Below are positions 47,191 through 54,857 of a stretch of DNA of 61,272 bases, one piece after another. Where the stretch lies: positions 1 through 61,272 of the forward strand of contig JABXHM010000079.1 of assembly GCA_013373625.1 (NCBI GenBank), in the 5' to 3' direction. Position numbers and translations under genes: made by a program. Source of the DNA: Alteromonadaceae bacterium. Lineage in GTDB: Bacteria > Pseudomonadota > Gammaproteobacteria > Enterobacterales > Alteromonadaceae. The notes under the pieces are model-generated. The model was not told the origin of the DNA and made no database searches. It saw only the letters and a list, made by a program, of their open reading frames with translations. The number at the start of each line of letters is the position of its first letter. Positions within the stretch are counted from its first letter, which is position 1.

Positions 47191-47943
47191 TTGGCATGGT
47201 TAACCCATGAACTCATCTCCACGGCGAGCGCCAGTTTACTTATTTTTCTTGCTGGCCTGACGTCCTTTATTACTGCTGCCTTCGGTGCTGGAGGCGGGCT
47301 GTTACTACTGGTCGTTATGGCTTCGATTATGCCGATGTCTGTTGTGATCCCCGTTCACGGCCTGGTTCAGTTGGGCTCTAACGCTAACAGAGCAATCATG
47401 ACCTTTCGTCATATTGATAAGGCGATGCTGGCATATTTTACGCTCGGCGGCGTTATAGGCGCATTGTTAGCCTCGTTTATTGTGGCCGATATGCCACTGG
47501 AACTAATGAAAGTCCTGGTCGGCGTATTTGTTTTGTATTTACTTTGGGGCGTCACACCCAGGGTGGGTGAAAGATCGGCTTTGGGACGCCTGACATTTGG
47601 TGCTTTTACTGCTTTTATGTCTATGTTTGTTGGTGCCAGTGGCCCTTTGGTGGGGAGCATTATGCATACATACAACTACGAAAAAATGCGTTTTATCGCA
47701 ACGTTTTCAAGTTGTATGACCTTACAACATTGTTTAAAGGCAGTGCTGTTTAGTGCACTGGGCTTTGCCTTCTGGCAGTGGCTGCCACTGATTATTGCAA
47801 TGATTGTCAGCGGCACTTTGGGTACCTGGATAGGTTTAAAAGTACTGCATAAATTGCCAGCTGAAAAATTCAAACGGATCTTCAGGGTTATCTTAAGCCT
47901 GTTTTCCCTGCAGCTAATATTTCAGGGCTTATGGTCAATGTAA
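47191..47943 (+). CDS. TauE/SafE-family membrane permease
   Basis: About 250 residues with roughly eight hydrophobic segments. LLIFLAGLTSFITAAFGAGGGLLLLVVMA and LTFGAFTAFMSMFVGASGPLVGSIMH are the two symmetry-related family motifs. The family exports or imports small anions (sulfite, sulfoacetate, and in some operons aromatic acids). The start is uncertain: a TTG at 47191 gives the full first helix. It lies 70 bases after the aldo/keto reductase in the same direction, so it may carry an anion connected with the pathway. It ends tail to tail with the feruloyl-CoA synthetase gene. Confidence 0.8.
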   Translation: MAWLTHELISTASASLLIFLAGLTSFITAAFGAGGGLLLLVVMASIMPMSVVIPVHGLVQLGSNANRAIMTFRHIDKAMLAYFTLGGVIGALLASFIVADMPLELMKVLVGVFVLYLLWGVTPRVGERSALGRLTFGAFTAFMSMFVGASGPLVGSIMHTYNYEKMRFIATFSSCMTLQHCLKAVLFSALGFAFWQWLPLIIAMIVSGTLGTWIGLKVLHKLPAEKFKRIFRVILSLFSLQLIFQGLWSM

Positions 47944-47964
47944 TGCGCCGCTGCCAAAGGCCGT

Positions 47965-49443
47965 TTATGGCCCACCCTCTGCGTTAAACGTCGCTTTAAG
48001 TTGATGTTTCATTACCTTGCCACCGCCATTGCGGGGCAAAGAATCGACCACCTTAATGTATTTGGGTAATTTGTATTTTGCTAATGACGATTCAAGGGCA
48101 GCAAGGAGCTTCTCCTGGTTAATTGGTTGGTTCGATTTCGCTACCACAAACAGACACCCAACTTCACCCCAACGCTCGTCAGGTACACCCACCAGCGCGC
48201 ACTCTAAAATAGCATCCAGCTTTAGTGCTACCCCTTCAATCTCTGTCGGGAACACATTTTCGCCGCCGGAGATAAACATATCTTTGATTCTATCGACAAT
48301 CCGATAAAACCCGTCGTCGTCCTTAACCGCCACATCACCCGTTTTAAACCAGCCATCGGCGGTAAAACAAGACGCATATAATTCCGGTTGTTGCCATATT
48401 CCGGTAAATAGATTTAAACCTTTGAGCTGCACTTCACCAGCTTCACCATTAGCGACGGGTTGATCATGCGCGTCGGCCAGCCGCACCTCAATACGATGCG
48501 TAGGCACCCCGACGCTACCCGCTTTAGCGTCAATGGTGGCAATATCAAAAGGCATGCCGAATACCGTCCCCGCTTCACTCATACCGTAGCCATCAACAAT
48601 GGGAATACCGTCGTTTAACCACTGGCGAATTTGTACCGCCGGATGTGGCGCACCGCCGGTTAACAGCGCTTTCAGGTTTTGCAGTGAAGCAGGACTGAAA
48701 TCCGCCTCCTGTCGCAACGAGTTGGCCATTTGCGGTACACAAAAATAATGACTGATAAGTAAGTTGTTATCCATCAAACGCGCCAATGTTCTGGTTGGCT
48801 GGAAGCCATCGGAAATCACTATTTTACCGCCCTGATATAGTGCCGGCCGCACACAGGAAATCAGCCCGATAACGTGAAACATCGGCGTTTCACATAAAAA
48901 GGTACTGTGTTCATCGACCTGCCCCAACAACGCCATATTTAACGTGGTTTCCATAATGCTATCCTGAGTATGCAGGATACCTTTGGAACGCCCCGTGGTG
49001 CCGGAAGTATACAAAATCAGCGATGGTACGGCGCGATGATTTTGCGGTTGATACTCCCCCTCCAGGCTGGCGACAACGTCAGTGAGTTTGTCCAGCTCAA
49101 AATACGTAAGTGCCAATTTGTCGGCCATATTGTCGCCAACAATCAATGACGGCGTGCAATCCTCAAGCAGGGCATGCAGCTCCTCGGCAGATAAACGCCA
49201 ATTCAACGGGACAAAGATCACCCCAGTGTTTTCACATGCAAAATGCAGTGCCACCAGCTCTGCACAGTTTTTTGCCAGACAAGCCAGCCTGTCGCCGCTC
49301 CTGAGCCCCTGCTGCATTAGCCAATCGCTGCATTTATTGACGAAGGTTTCCCACTCGGGATACGTCCATGAGCGACCTGAGGTCAGGTCACGGACTGCTT
49401 CTTTCGTTGGCCTTAACTTAGCCTGAAGTGACAAAGAGTTCAT
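47965..49443 (-). CDS. fcs: feruloyl-CoA (hydroxycinnamoyl-CoA) synthetase
   Basis: 492 residues, AMP-forming acyl-CoA ligase. The ATP-binding P-loop LILYTSGTTGRSKGI, the DGYGMSEAG motif, the hinge region WFKTGDVAVKDDDGFYRIVDRIKDMFISGGENVFPTEIEG and the catalytic Lys in PRNGGGKVMKHQL are all present. Placement directly after ech and vdh, with an 11-base gap, makes ferulate and p-coumarate the likely substrates. The motifs alone cannot exclude other cinnamic or medium-chain acids. It is the last gene of the ferulate operon. Confidence 0.87.
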   Translation of the reverse strand: MNSLSLQAKLRPTKEAVRDLTSGRSWTYPEWETFVNKCSDWLMQQGLRSGDRLACLAKNCAELVALHFACENTGVIFVPLNWRLSAEELHALLEDCTPSLIVGDNMADKLALTYFELDKLTDVVASLEGEYQPQNHRAVPSLILYTSGTTGRSKGILHTQDSIMETTLNMALLGQVDEHSTFLCETPMFHVIGLISCVRPALYQGGKIVISDGFQPTRTLARLMDNNLLISHYFCVPQMANSLRQEADFSPASLQNLKALLTGGAPHPAVQIRQWLNDGIPIVDGYGMSEAGTVFGMPFDIATIDAKAGSVGVPTHRIEVRLADAHDQPVANGEAGEVQLKGLNLFTGIWQQPELYASCFTADGWFKTGDVAVKDDDGFYRIVDRIKDMFISGGENVFPTEIEGVALKLDAILECALVGVPDERWGEVGCLFVVAKSNQPINQEKLLAALESSLAKYKLPKYIKVVDSLPRNGGGKVMKHQLKATFNAEGGP

Positions 49444-49453
49444 GGTCAGACAA

Positions 49454-50290
49454 CTACTTTCCTTGCTTGGACTTGTCGTAAGCGCCTAAGCCGGGTTTAT
49501 AGGATTTATCATCAATAAATTGCTTGATGCCTTCCTTACGACCATCATTATCAAAGCTGTTAGCGGCTTCCTGAGCACGAACCAGGTAGTCTTCGGCGTT
49601 ATCGTAAGTCATTTCTTTCACCCGTCGCACCGCATCTTTTGTCGCTTTTAATGCAACCGGATTCTTTTGTAGTAAGACGTTTGCAACGTCAGTCACCCGG
49701 GCTTTTAATTGATCCGCCGGCACCGCTTCGTTGATTAGCCCCCACTCAACGGCCGTCTTACCATCGATGTTTTCACCCATCATGGCGTGATACATTGCTT
49801 TACGTAATGGCATTAAGTCAGCAACCACTTTAGCGGCACCACCGCCAGGCAATATCCCCCAGTTAATCTCACTTAAACCAAACTGCGCTTCTTCTGCAGC
49901 AAACGCCAAATCGCAGGCAAATAATGGTCCGTATCCACCACCAAAACACCAACCGTTAACCATGGCAATAGTGGCTTTCTGGTACCAGCGAAGACGTCGC
50001 CACCAGCCATAAGATTCACGCTGTGCCTGGCGTGTTCCGCCTAACCCCTGTGCTTCGGTTTCCCGGAAGTATTCTTTTAGATCCATACCCGCTGACCAGG
50101 CAGAACCTTCGCCGGTTAAAACCAATACGCTCACATCATCACGAAATTCAAGATCGTCCAGTACCCGCATCATCTGGCGATTGAGTTTAGGGCTCATACA
50201 ATTGCGTTTTTCCGGGCGGTTAAAACTCACCCAGGCAATATTGTTTTCTACCTTGACCGCTACCGTATCTTCTTCGCGTTCAATGCTCAT
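49454..50290 (-). CDS. ech: hydroxycinnamoyl-CoA hydratase-lyase (feruloyl-CoA to vanillin)
   Basis: 278 residues, crotonase fold. VSFNRPEKRNCMSPKLNRQMMRVLDDLE, SAWSAGMDLKEYFRE, YGWWRRLRWYQKATIAMVNGWCFGGGYGPL and FGLSEINWGILPGG match hydroxycinnamoyl-CoA hydratase-lyase. Tyr74, Glu141 and Tyr235 fall at the places of Tyr75, Glu143 and Tyr239 of the Pseudomonas enzyme; the oxyanion-side Ser123 position appears to be Gly. It hydrates feruloyl-CoA and splits it to vanillin and acetyl-CoA. It lies between vdh and fcs. Confidence 0.93.
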   Translation of the reverse strand: MSIEREEDTVAVKVENNIAWVSFNRPEKRNCMSPKLNRQMMRVLDDLEFRDDVSVLVLTGEGSAWSAGMDLKEYFRETEAQGLGGTRQAQRESYGWWRRLRWYQKATIAMVNGWCFGGGYGPLFACDLAFAAEEAQFGLSEINWGILPGGGAAKVVADLMPLRKAMYHAMMGENIDGKTAVEWGLINEAVPADQLKARVTDVANVLLQKNPVALKATKDAVRRVKEMTYDNAEDYLVRAQEAANSFDNDGRKEGIKQFIDDKSYKPGLGAYDKSKQGK

Positions 50291-50326
50291 AAATCTTACC
50301 TCTTAATATTCAAATTATTCATTAAC

Positions 50327-51724
50327 TTATATGGGGAAGTGACCCTTTTCGGTCTCGATTGTAATCCAGCGCAATTCCGTGAACTGGTCAATGCCTGCTT
50401 TACCCCCGAAACGCCCGTACCCGGAAGCGCCGACGCCTCCAAATGGCATTTGCGCCTCATCGTGTACCGTTGAACCATTAACATGACAGATACCAGAATG
50501 GATTTGTCGCGCGACCTTTAAACCGCGGGCGCTGTCTTTAGTAAACACGGCCGCACTGAGTCCGTACTCACTGTCATTCGCAATGCGGATAGCATCGGCT
50601 TCGTCTTTGGCTCTGATGATAGCCACCACAGGACCAAAGCTTTCATCGCGATAAATGTTCATATCGGCGGTCACATGGTCGACAACGGTGGCTGCCATTA
50701 ATACAGAATCGCCTTTCTGCCCGGCAATGATGCTTGCGCCTTTCGCTACCGCATCATCAATGAGAGCATTGACTTTGCTGACCGTGTTTTGGTCCACCAC
50801 AGCCCCAAGTGGTGTATTGCCCTCGCGCGGATCGCCGGTGGCCATACTTTTCACTTTCTCGGCAAATTTGGCGGCAAATGAATCGGCTACCGACTCATCT
50901 ACAATCAGGCGCTCTGTAGACATACAGATTTGTCCCTGATTCATAAATGCGCCAAATGCAGCCGCTTTAACTGCTTCGTCTAAATCTGCGTCATCCAAAA
51001 CCAGCATAGGTGCCTTGCCACCTAATTCAAGAAGAACAGGCTTGAGATTAGCGCCAGCGCGTTGTGCAATAATACGCCCCACCTCCGTAGAGCCGGTAAA
51101 ATTAATACGCTTCACCAGCGGGTGATCAATCAAGGCGCCAACCACTTCACCGGCATCTTCAGGCGCATTGGTGACAATGTTCACCGTGCCCTCAGGGAAA
51201 CCCGCTTCTTCGAGCGCTTCGATAATAAGGCTATGGGTTCTGGGGCACAGTTCAGACGCTTTGAGAATGACTGCGTTACCACATGCCAGCGCAGTAGACA
51301 CGGCTCTTACACCTAAAATTATGGGGGCGTTCCATGGCGCAATGCCTAAAATGACGCCAACGGGTTGACGAATTGCCATGGCCAGACAACCAGGTTTATC
51401 GGAAGGAATCGTTTCACCACCAATTTGCGTGGTTAACGACGCGGCTTCACGCAACATCGAAGCGGCTAACCCCAGGTTAAACATTGCCCAGCCGGCCGTG
51501 GCACCTACCTCAGCCATCATTGCATCAACAAAGTCCTGCTGACGCGCTTCTAATGCCGATGCGGCCTTATGCAACACCGCTCTGCGGGCGTTAGGGCCTA
51601 CTTCTGACCACACTTTAAAACCGCTTTGTGCTCGCTCGGCAATCGCCGCCATATCTTCAGCCTGCATTGCAATTGATTGACTGGCAACGTCTCCGGTTAA
51701 CGGATTTTTACGCTCAAAATTCAT
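50327..51724 (-). CDS. vdh: vanillin dehydrogenase
   Basis: 465 residues from the ATG at 51724, which has GAGG five bases ahead; earlier starts add a hydrophobic tail unrelated to the family. NAD-dependent aldehyde dehydrogenase: IAPWNAPIILGVRA, FTGSTEVG (209-216), the general base Glu233 in LLELGGKAP and the nucleophile Cys267 in NQGQICMS. The C-terminal MPFGGVGASGYGRFGGKAG is typical. It oxidises vanillin (and probably 4-hydroxybenzaldehyde) to vanillate. Position ahead of ech and fcs fixes the role. Confidence 0.92.
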   Translation of the reverse strand: MNFERKNPLTGDVASQSIAMQAEDMAAIAERAQSGFKVWSEVGPNARRAVLHKAASALEARQQDFVDAMMAEVGATAGWAMFNLGLAASMLREAASLTTQIGGETIPSDKPGCLAMAIRQPVGVILGIAPWNAPIILGVRAVSTALACGNAVILKASELCPRTHSLIIEALEEAGFPEGTVNIVTNAPEDAGEVVGALIDHPLVKRINFTGSTEVGRIIAQRAGANLKPVLLELGGKAPMLVLDDADLDEAVKAAAFGAFMNQGQICMSTERLIVDESVADSFAAKFAEKVKSMATGDPREGNTPLGAVVDQNTVSKVNALIDDAVAKGASIIAGQKGDSVLMAATVVDHVTADMNIYRDESFGPVVAIIRAKDEADAIRIANDSEYGLSAAVFTKDSARGLKVARQIHSGICHVNGSTVHDEAQMPFGGVGASGYGRFGGKAGIDQFTELRWITIETEKGHFPI

Positions 51725-51761
51725 CATTACCTCGCACTCGTATCTGTAAGTATTTGTAGAT

Positions 51762-53084
51762 TTAAACCTGAGAATTGGGTTGGTGTTTGTTAAGCACCGG
51801 GCCAAGGAAATAAATAGCAACAGCGGCAACTACTGCACCTAGTCCCATTGCCACGGAAACGTTAAATAAACCCTGCCCGGACTGAAACAAATAACCGGCA
51901 ACAATTGGCCCTAAAGCGGCTCCACCGCGACCAATACCGATGACGACACCCGTGCCGCTGGCACGTACCTCTGCCGGAAACGATTGCGCCATTAGTGCAT
52001 ACAGGCCAACAACCGCAGAGTTAGTGAAAAACCCGGTCACCGCAGAGATAATGGACAGATGCAGCAGGGTTTGTGGCCCTAACCCAAAGACCATCACCAT
52101 TGCAAAGGCACATAGCATAATGACGATGAGCAGCGGCCGCAGTCTGAAGCGACTGGCGATAACACCAAAAATTAATGAACCTACAGCACCGCCAACATTC
52201 GCCCATACCAGCACAGTGCCGGCGCTGGAAGGCGCAAAACCTATATCTACCACGATTTTGGGAATCCATTTGAGGATGTAATAGAAGGTCATGATTTGCG
52301 CAAAATAAGCGACCACCAGCAAGGCAGTGATAAGTCTTAAATTGTTGGCGAGCAGGGTTTTAAATCCAGACGCTTTTTGCTGTTTGGTTTTTACCGGCAA
52401 ACTGGCGATTGCGTGATGACCGATTTGCTGTAATACCTTATTGATTCGTTGCAGCGCATTTTTCGGCTGTCGGCTGATCAGGAAATCAATTGATTCGGGC
52501 AACAAAAACCAGCAAATAACTAAAAACGCACCAGTGACGGCCCCACCGAAAACAAAAATAGCTTTCCAGTTATACAGTTCCAATAATTCAGTAGAAATAG
52601 AGCCACCAACAATGGCGCCGATGGGGTAGCCGGTCGCCATGAGAATCACTGCGAGGTTGCGATACTTAGCGTTGGCAAACTCAGCAACCAGGGCATTGGT
52701 TGATGCCAGCATACCACCAACGCCAAGCCCGGTTAAAAAGCGAAACACCAATAGGAAGTTTAACGAGTCTGCAAAGGCGCTGGCGTTCATACCAATGGTC
52801 ATTAATGTTAGGCAAGTCAGTATGGTTGGGCGTCTGCCAAAGCGATCGGCAAGGTTACCCAGGGTGATTGAACCAATGGCCATACCAACCAATTCCATTG
52901 ACAACACAATGCCTAAGGCACCGCGACTCACGTTCCATTCAGTGGCAATGCCGGGTGACGCAAAGCTAATTGCCAATACATCAAATCCATCAAGCGCATT
53001 AAGAAGAATACACATCAGAATCACGAATAACTGAAATATTTTCATGTCAGACTGTTCTATCTGCTGCATTGGATTATTGGTCAT
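51762..53084 (-). CDS. MFS aromatic-acid:proton symporter (AAHS family)
   Basis: 440 residues, twelve hydrophobic segments. The first helix has LDGFDVLAISFASPGI, the AAHS signature that contains the essential aspartate, and LGNLADRFGRRPTIL is the conserved loop between helices 2 and 3; a central cytoplasmic loop lies near 215-245. Relatives include PcaK, VanK and hydroxycinnamate transporters. As first gene of the ferulate operon (38 bases ahead of vdh), the likely cargo is ferulate, p-coumarate or vanillate. Confidence 0.88.
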   Translation of the reverse strand: MTNNPMQQIEQSDMKIFQLFVILMCILLNALDGFDVLAISFASPGIATEWNVSRGALGIVLSMELVGMAIGSITLGNLADRFGRRPTILTCLTLMTIGMNASAFADSLNFLLVFRFLTGLGVGGMLASTNALVAEFANAKYRNLAVILMATGYPIGAIVGGSISTELLELYNWKAIFVFGGAVTGAFLVICWFLLPESIDFLISRQPKNALQRINKVLQQIGHHAIASLPVKTKQQKASGFKTLLANNLRLITALLVVAYFAQIMTFYYILKWIPKIVVDIGFAPSSAGTVLVWANVGGAVGSLIFGVIASRFRLRPLLIVIMLCAFAMVMVFGLGPQTLLHLSIISAVTGFFTNSAVVGLYALMAQSFPAEVRASGTGVVIGIGRGGAALGPIVAGYLFQSGQGLFNVSVAMGLGAVVAAVAIYFLGPVLNKHQPNSQV

Positions 53085-53272
53085 TATTTGAGTTACCTCA
53101 CAGGGCTAACAGTACACAAAACCAGCTGGCAATAACGTTCATTTCAAACTGGTTGTAGTAAATATGTGAGGAATGTTAACGAAGTGTTATTGCCGCTTGA
53201 ATTGCATAAAGTGACTAATTAATTGATATATAGTGACAGGCATGGTTTTTTTGCAAAGAATGCTCGCCATTA

Positions 53273-54298
53273 TTAGTTTTCCACCGAATTTTTCTCCCGA
53301 TACTGACTGGGACATACGCCGGTCCAGTTAAGAAAAGCTCGCGTAAACACCGCGGGTTCAGAAAATCCGACGCTTTCTGAAATCTGATTGATTGGCAGGT
53401 TATATTTTGTCAGTAAGGTAACCGCTTTATCGAGTCGAACCTGATCTTTTAGTTGTTGATACGAGGTGCCTTCTGATTTTAATTTTCTCATCATGGTGCG
53501 CTTTGTCATATTCATCATTGCCGCTGCTGAATCAATAGACGGCACTCCACCTTTCAGGTTTTTCCATAGCAACCGCTGTAGTTCTGTGGACAAGCTATAG
53601 TCTGCTTCATAACGCTGAAAAATTTCTCGTGGACAACGTTTCATAAACAATTTTAAGGAGGCATCATTTTGTTGAACTGCACGTTTTAAGTATTTGGCAG
53701 GAAAAGCAAACCCAAGTTTATGGCTGTCGAAGGTATGGCCGCCCGGAAACAGATAAGAATACTCAGTAATGTGAGCAGGTGGAGGGTAGTCAAAGTGACA
53801 CTCAATGATCGGCAAACTGTCGGCAATTAACCAGGATGCGTATCGGTGCATTGCCAACAAAAGTAATTCGGCAAACATATGGTGAGGATCCCGCTCAGGA
53901 CTGCACAATGTAAAGTCAAGAAACGCCGTCTCCCCTTCTACCGTTAATTTAATTTTAAACGCTTTAGTGACCATGGCATAAAATCGCACCGCCAAATTCA
54001 AAGCCTTGTGCAAAGTTGGTTGATTAACGGTTAATCGCCCCATCATAAAATATGAGCCAGCCGGTAACGGGTGCGCTGCGAGCCCCATGCTTTCGTCTTG
54101 CAATGCTTGCCAGATAAGGTTTTGGAAAGTGGCTAGCTTTTCGGTTTTAACCCGCAACTCAGGTTGGTCAAAGATATCTTCGCTGACGTCAATTGTTTTT
54201 AACATGCTTGCGACATCGAGATTGTTTTTCAGGGCCTCATGATAAAGCTGACTGATGTAATGATTTGCTGCTGTACCCACTTCATATTTATCTGGCAT
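53273..54298 (-). CDS. AraC-family regulator of the ferulate/feruloyl-ester genes
   Basis: About 341 residues; the ATG at 54298 (MPDKYEVG) is chosen, a start five codons upstream is also possible. The N-terminal 230 residues are the arabinose-binding-like domain of the OruR/ArgR-type AraC group (LRVKTEKLATFQNLIWQALQDESMGLAAHPLPAGSYFMMGRLTVNQPTL). The C-terminal HTH pair is IDSAAAMMNMTKRTMMRKLKSEG and PINQISESVGFSEPAVFTRAFLNWTGVCPSQYR. It lies between the leftward ferulate operon and the rightward TonB receptor gene, so it may govern both. Confidence 0.85.
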   Translation of the reverse strand: MPDKYEVGTAANHYISQLYHEALKNNLDVASMLKTIDVSEDIFDQPELRVKTEKLATFQNLIWQALQDESMGLAAHPLPAGSYFMMGRLTVNQPTLHKALNLAVRFYAMVTKAFKIKLTVEGETAFLDFTLCSPERDPHHMFAELLLLAMHRYASWLIADSLPIIECHFDYPPPAHITEYSYLFPGGHTFDSHKLGFAFPAKYLKRAVQQNDASLKLFMKRCPREIFQRYEADYSLSTELQRLLWKNLKGGVPSIDSAAAMMNMTKRTMMRKLKSEGTSYQQLKDQVRLDKAVTLLTKYNLPINQISESVGFSEPAVFTRAFLNWTGVCPSQYREKNSVEN

Positions 54299-54313
54299 GG
54301 CATCGATCTCCAA

Positions 54314-54857
54314 TAATCATTAACAACTTATTAACCAATCATAGTGCACCAGAAACTAGTTCTTTGCAAAACGGTGTGTCGTGTCACTAATTATCAAACC
54401 CTTTGTCGTTCTCAATCTTTAAACTGGTCACCCCGAGCCTGCAAGTGACCGGCACTTCGTGTTATCAGGCTTCAGCAAAAATCATGCTCGCAACAGTGCG
54501 TTAGGTGCGTATTGGCGGGCAATTTACTAGTTACGAATACCGTTGATTTACCGCCAACACCTTATGTGTAAAGCACTGTATTTAAAACACAAAATGACAA
54601 TTGAGCGTTTGCTTACTCAGTCAATAAAGAGATAGCCACTTCGACTATGCATAAAGTTTCTTTTGGCACAAATTGTCAATTTTTTAGTCACTTTTGGCAA
54701 TTTCCAGTGCAAACGAGGTTGTTACTATAGCCAAAATGTTAAACAAAAATTATACAAATGTGTGCATAATTAACATTTGGCTATCAATTCCAACATCCGT
54801 GATGGTGTGACTGAGTCTGATAAGCAAATGAAATGCACCGATAACCTGGAGCAAACC
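54314..54857. other. long regulatory gap before the TonB receptor gene
   Basis: About 540 bases with no gene on either strand. It is A+T-rich on the right. It contains a direct repeat of the form GTNNCTTTTGGCA (separate entry) and GTCACTAATTATCAA (54383-54397), which recalls GTGACTAATTAATTG (53211-53225) downstream of the regulator start's opposite end. A TATAG-type -10 may lie near 54725-54732. Confidence 0.35.
54656..54699 (+). promoter_or_regulatory. direct repeat GTNNCTTTTGGCA, candidate AraC operator
   Basis: Copies at 54656-54668 and 54687-54699 are exactly 31 bases apart, about three helical turns, which suits an AraC-family protein bound on one face of the DNA. They lie upstream of the TonB receptor gene and near the divergent AraC regulator. 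Confidence 0.35.
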
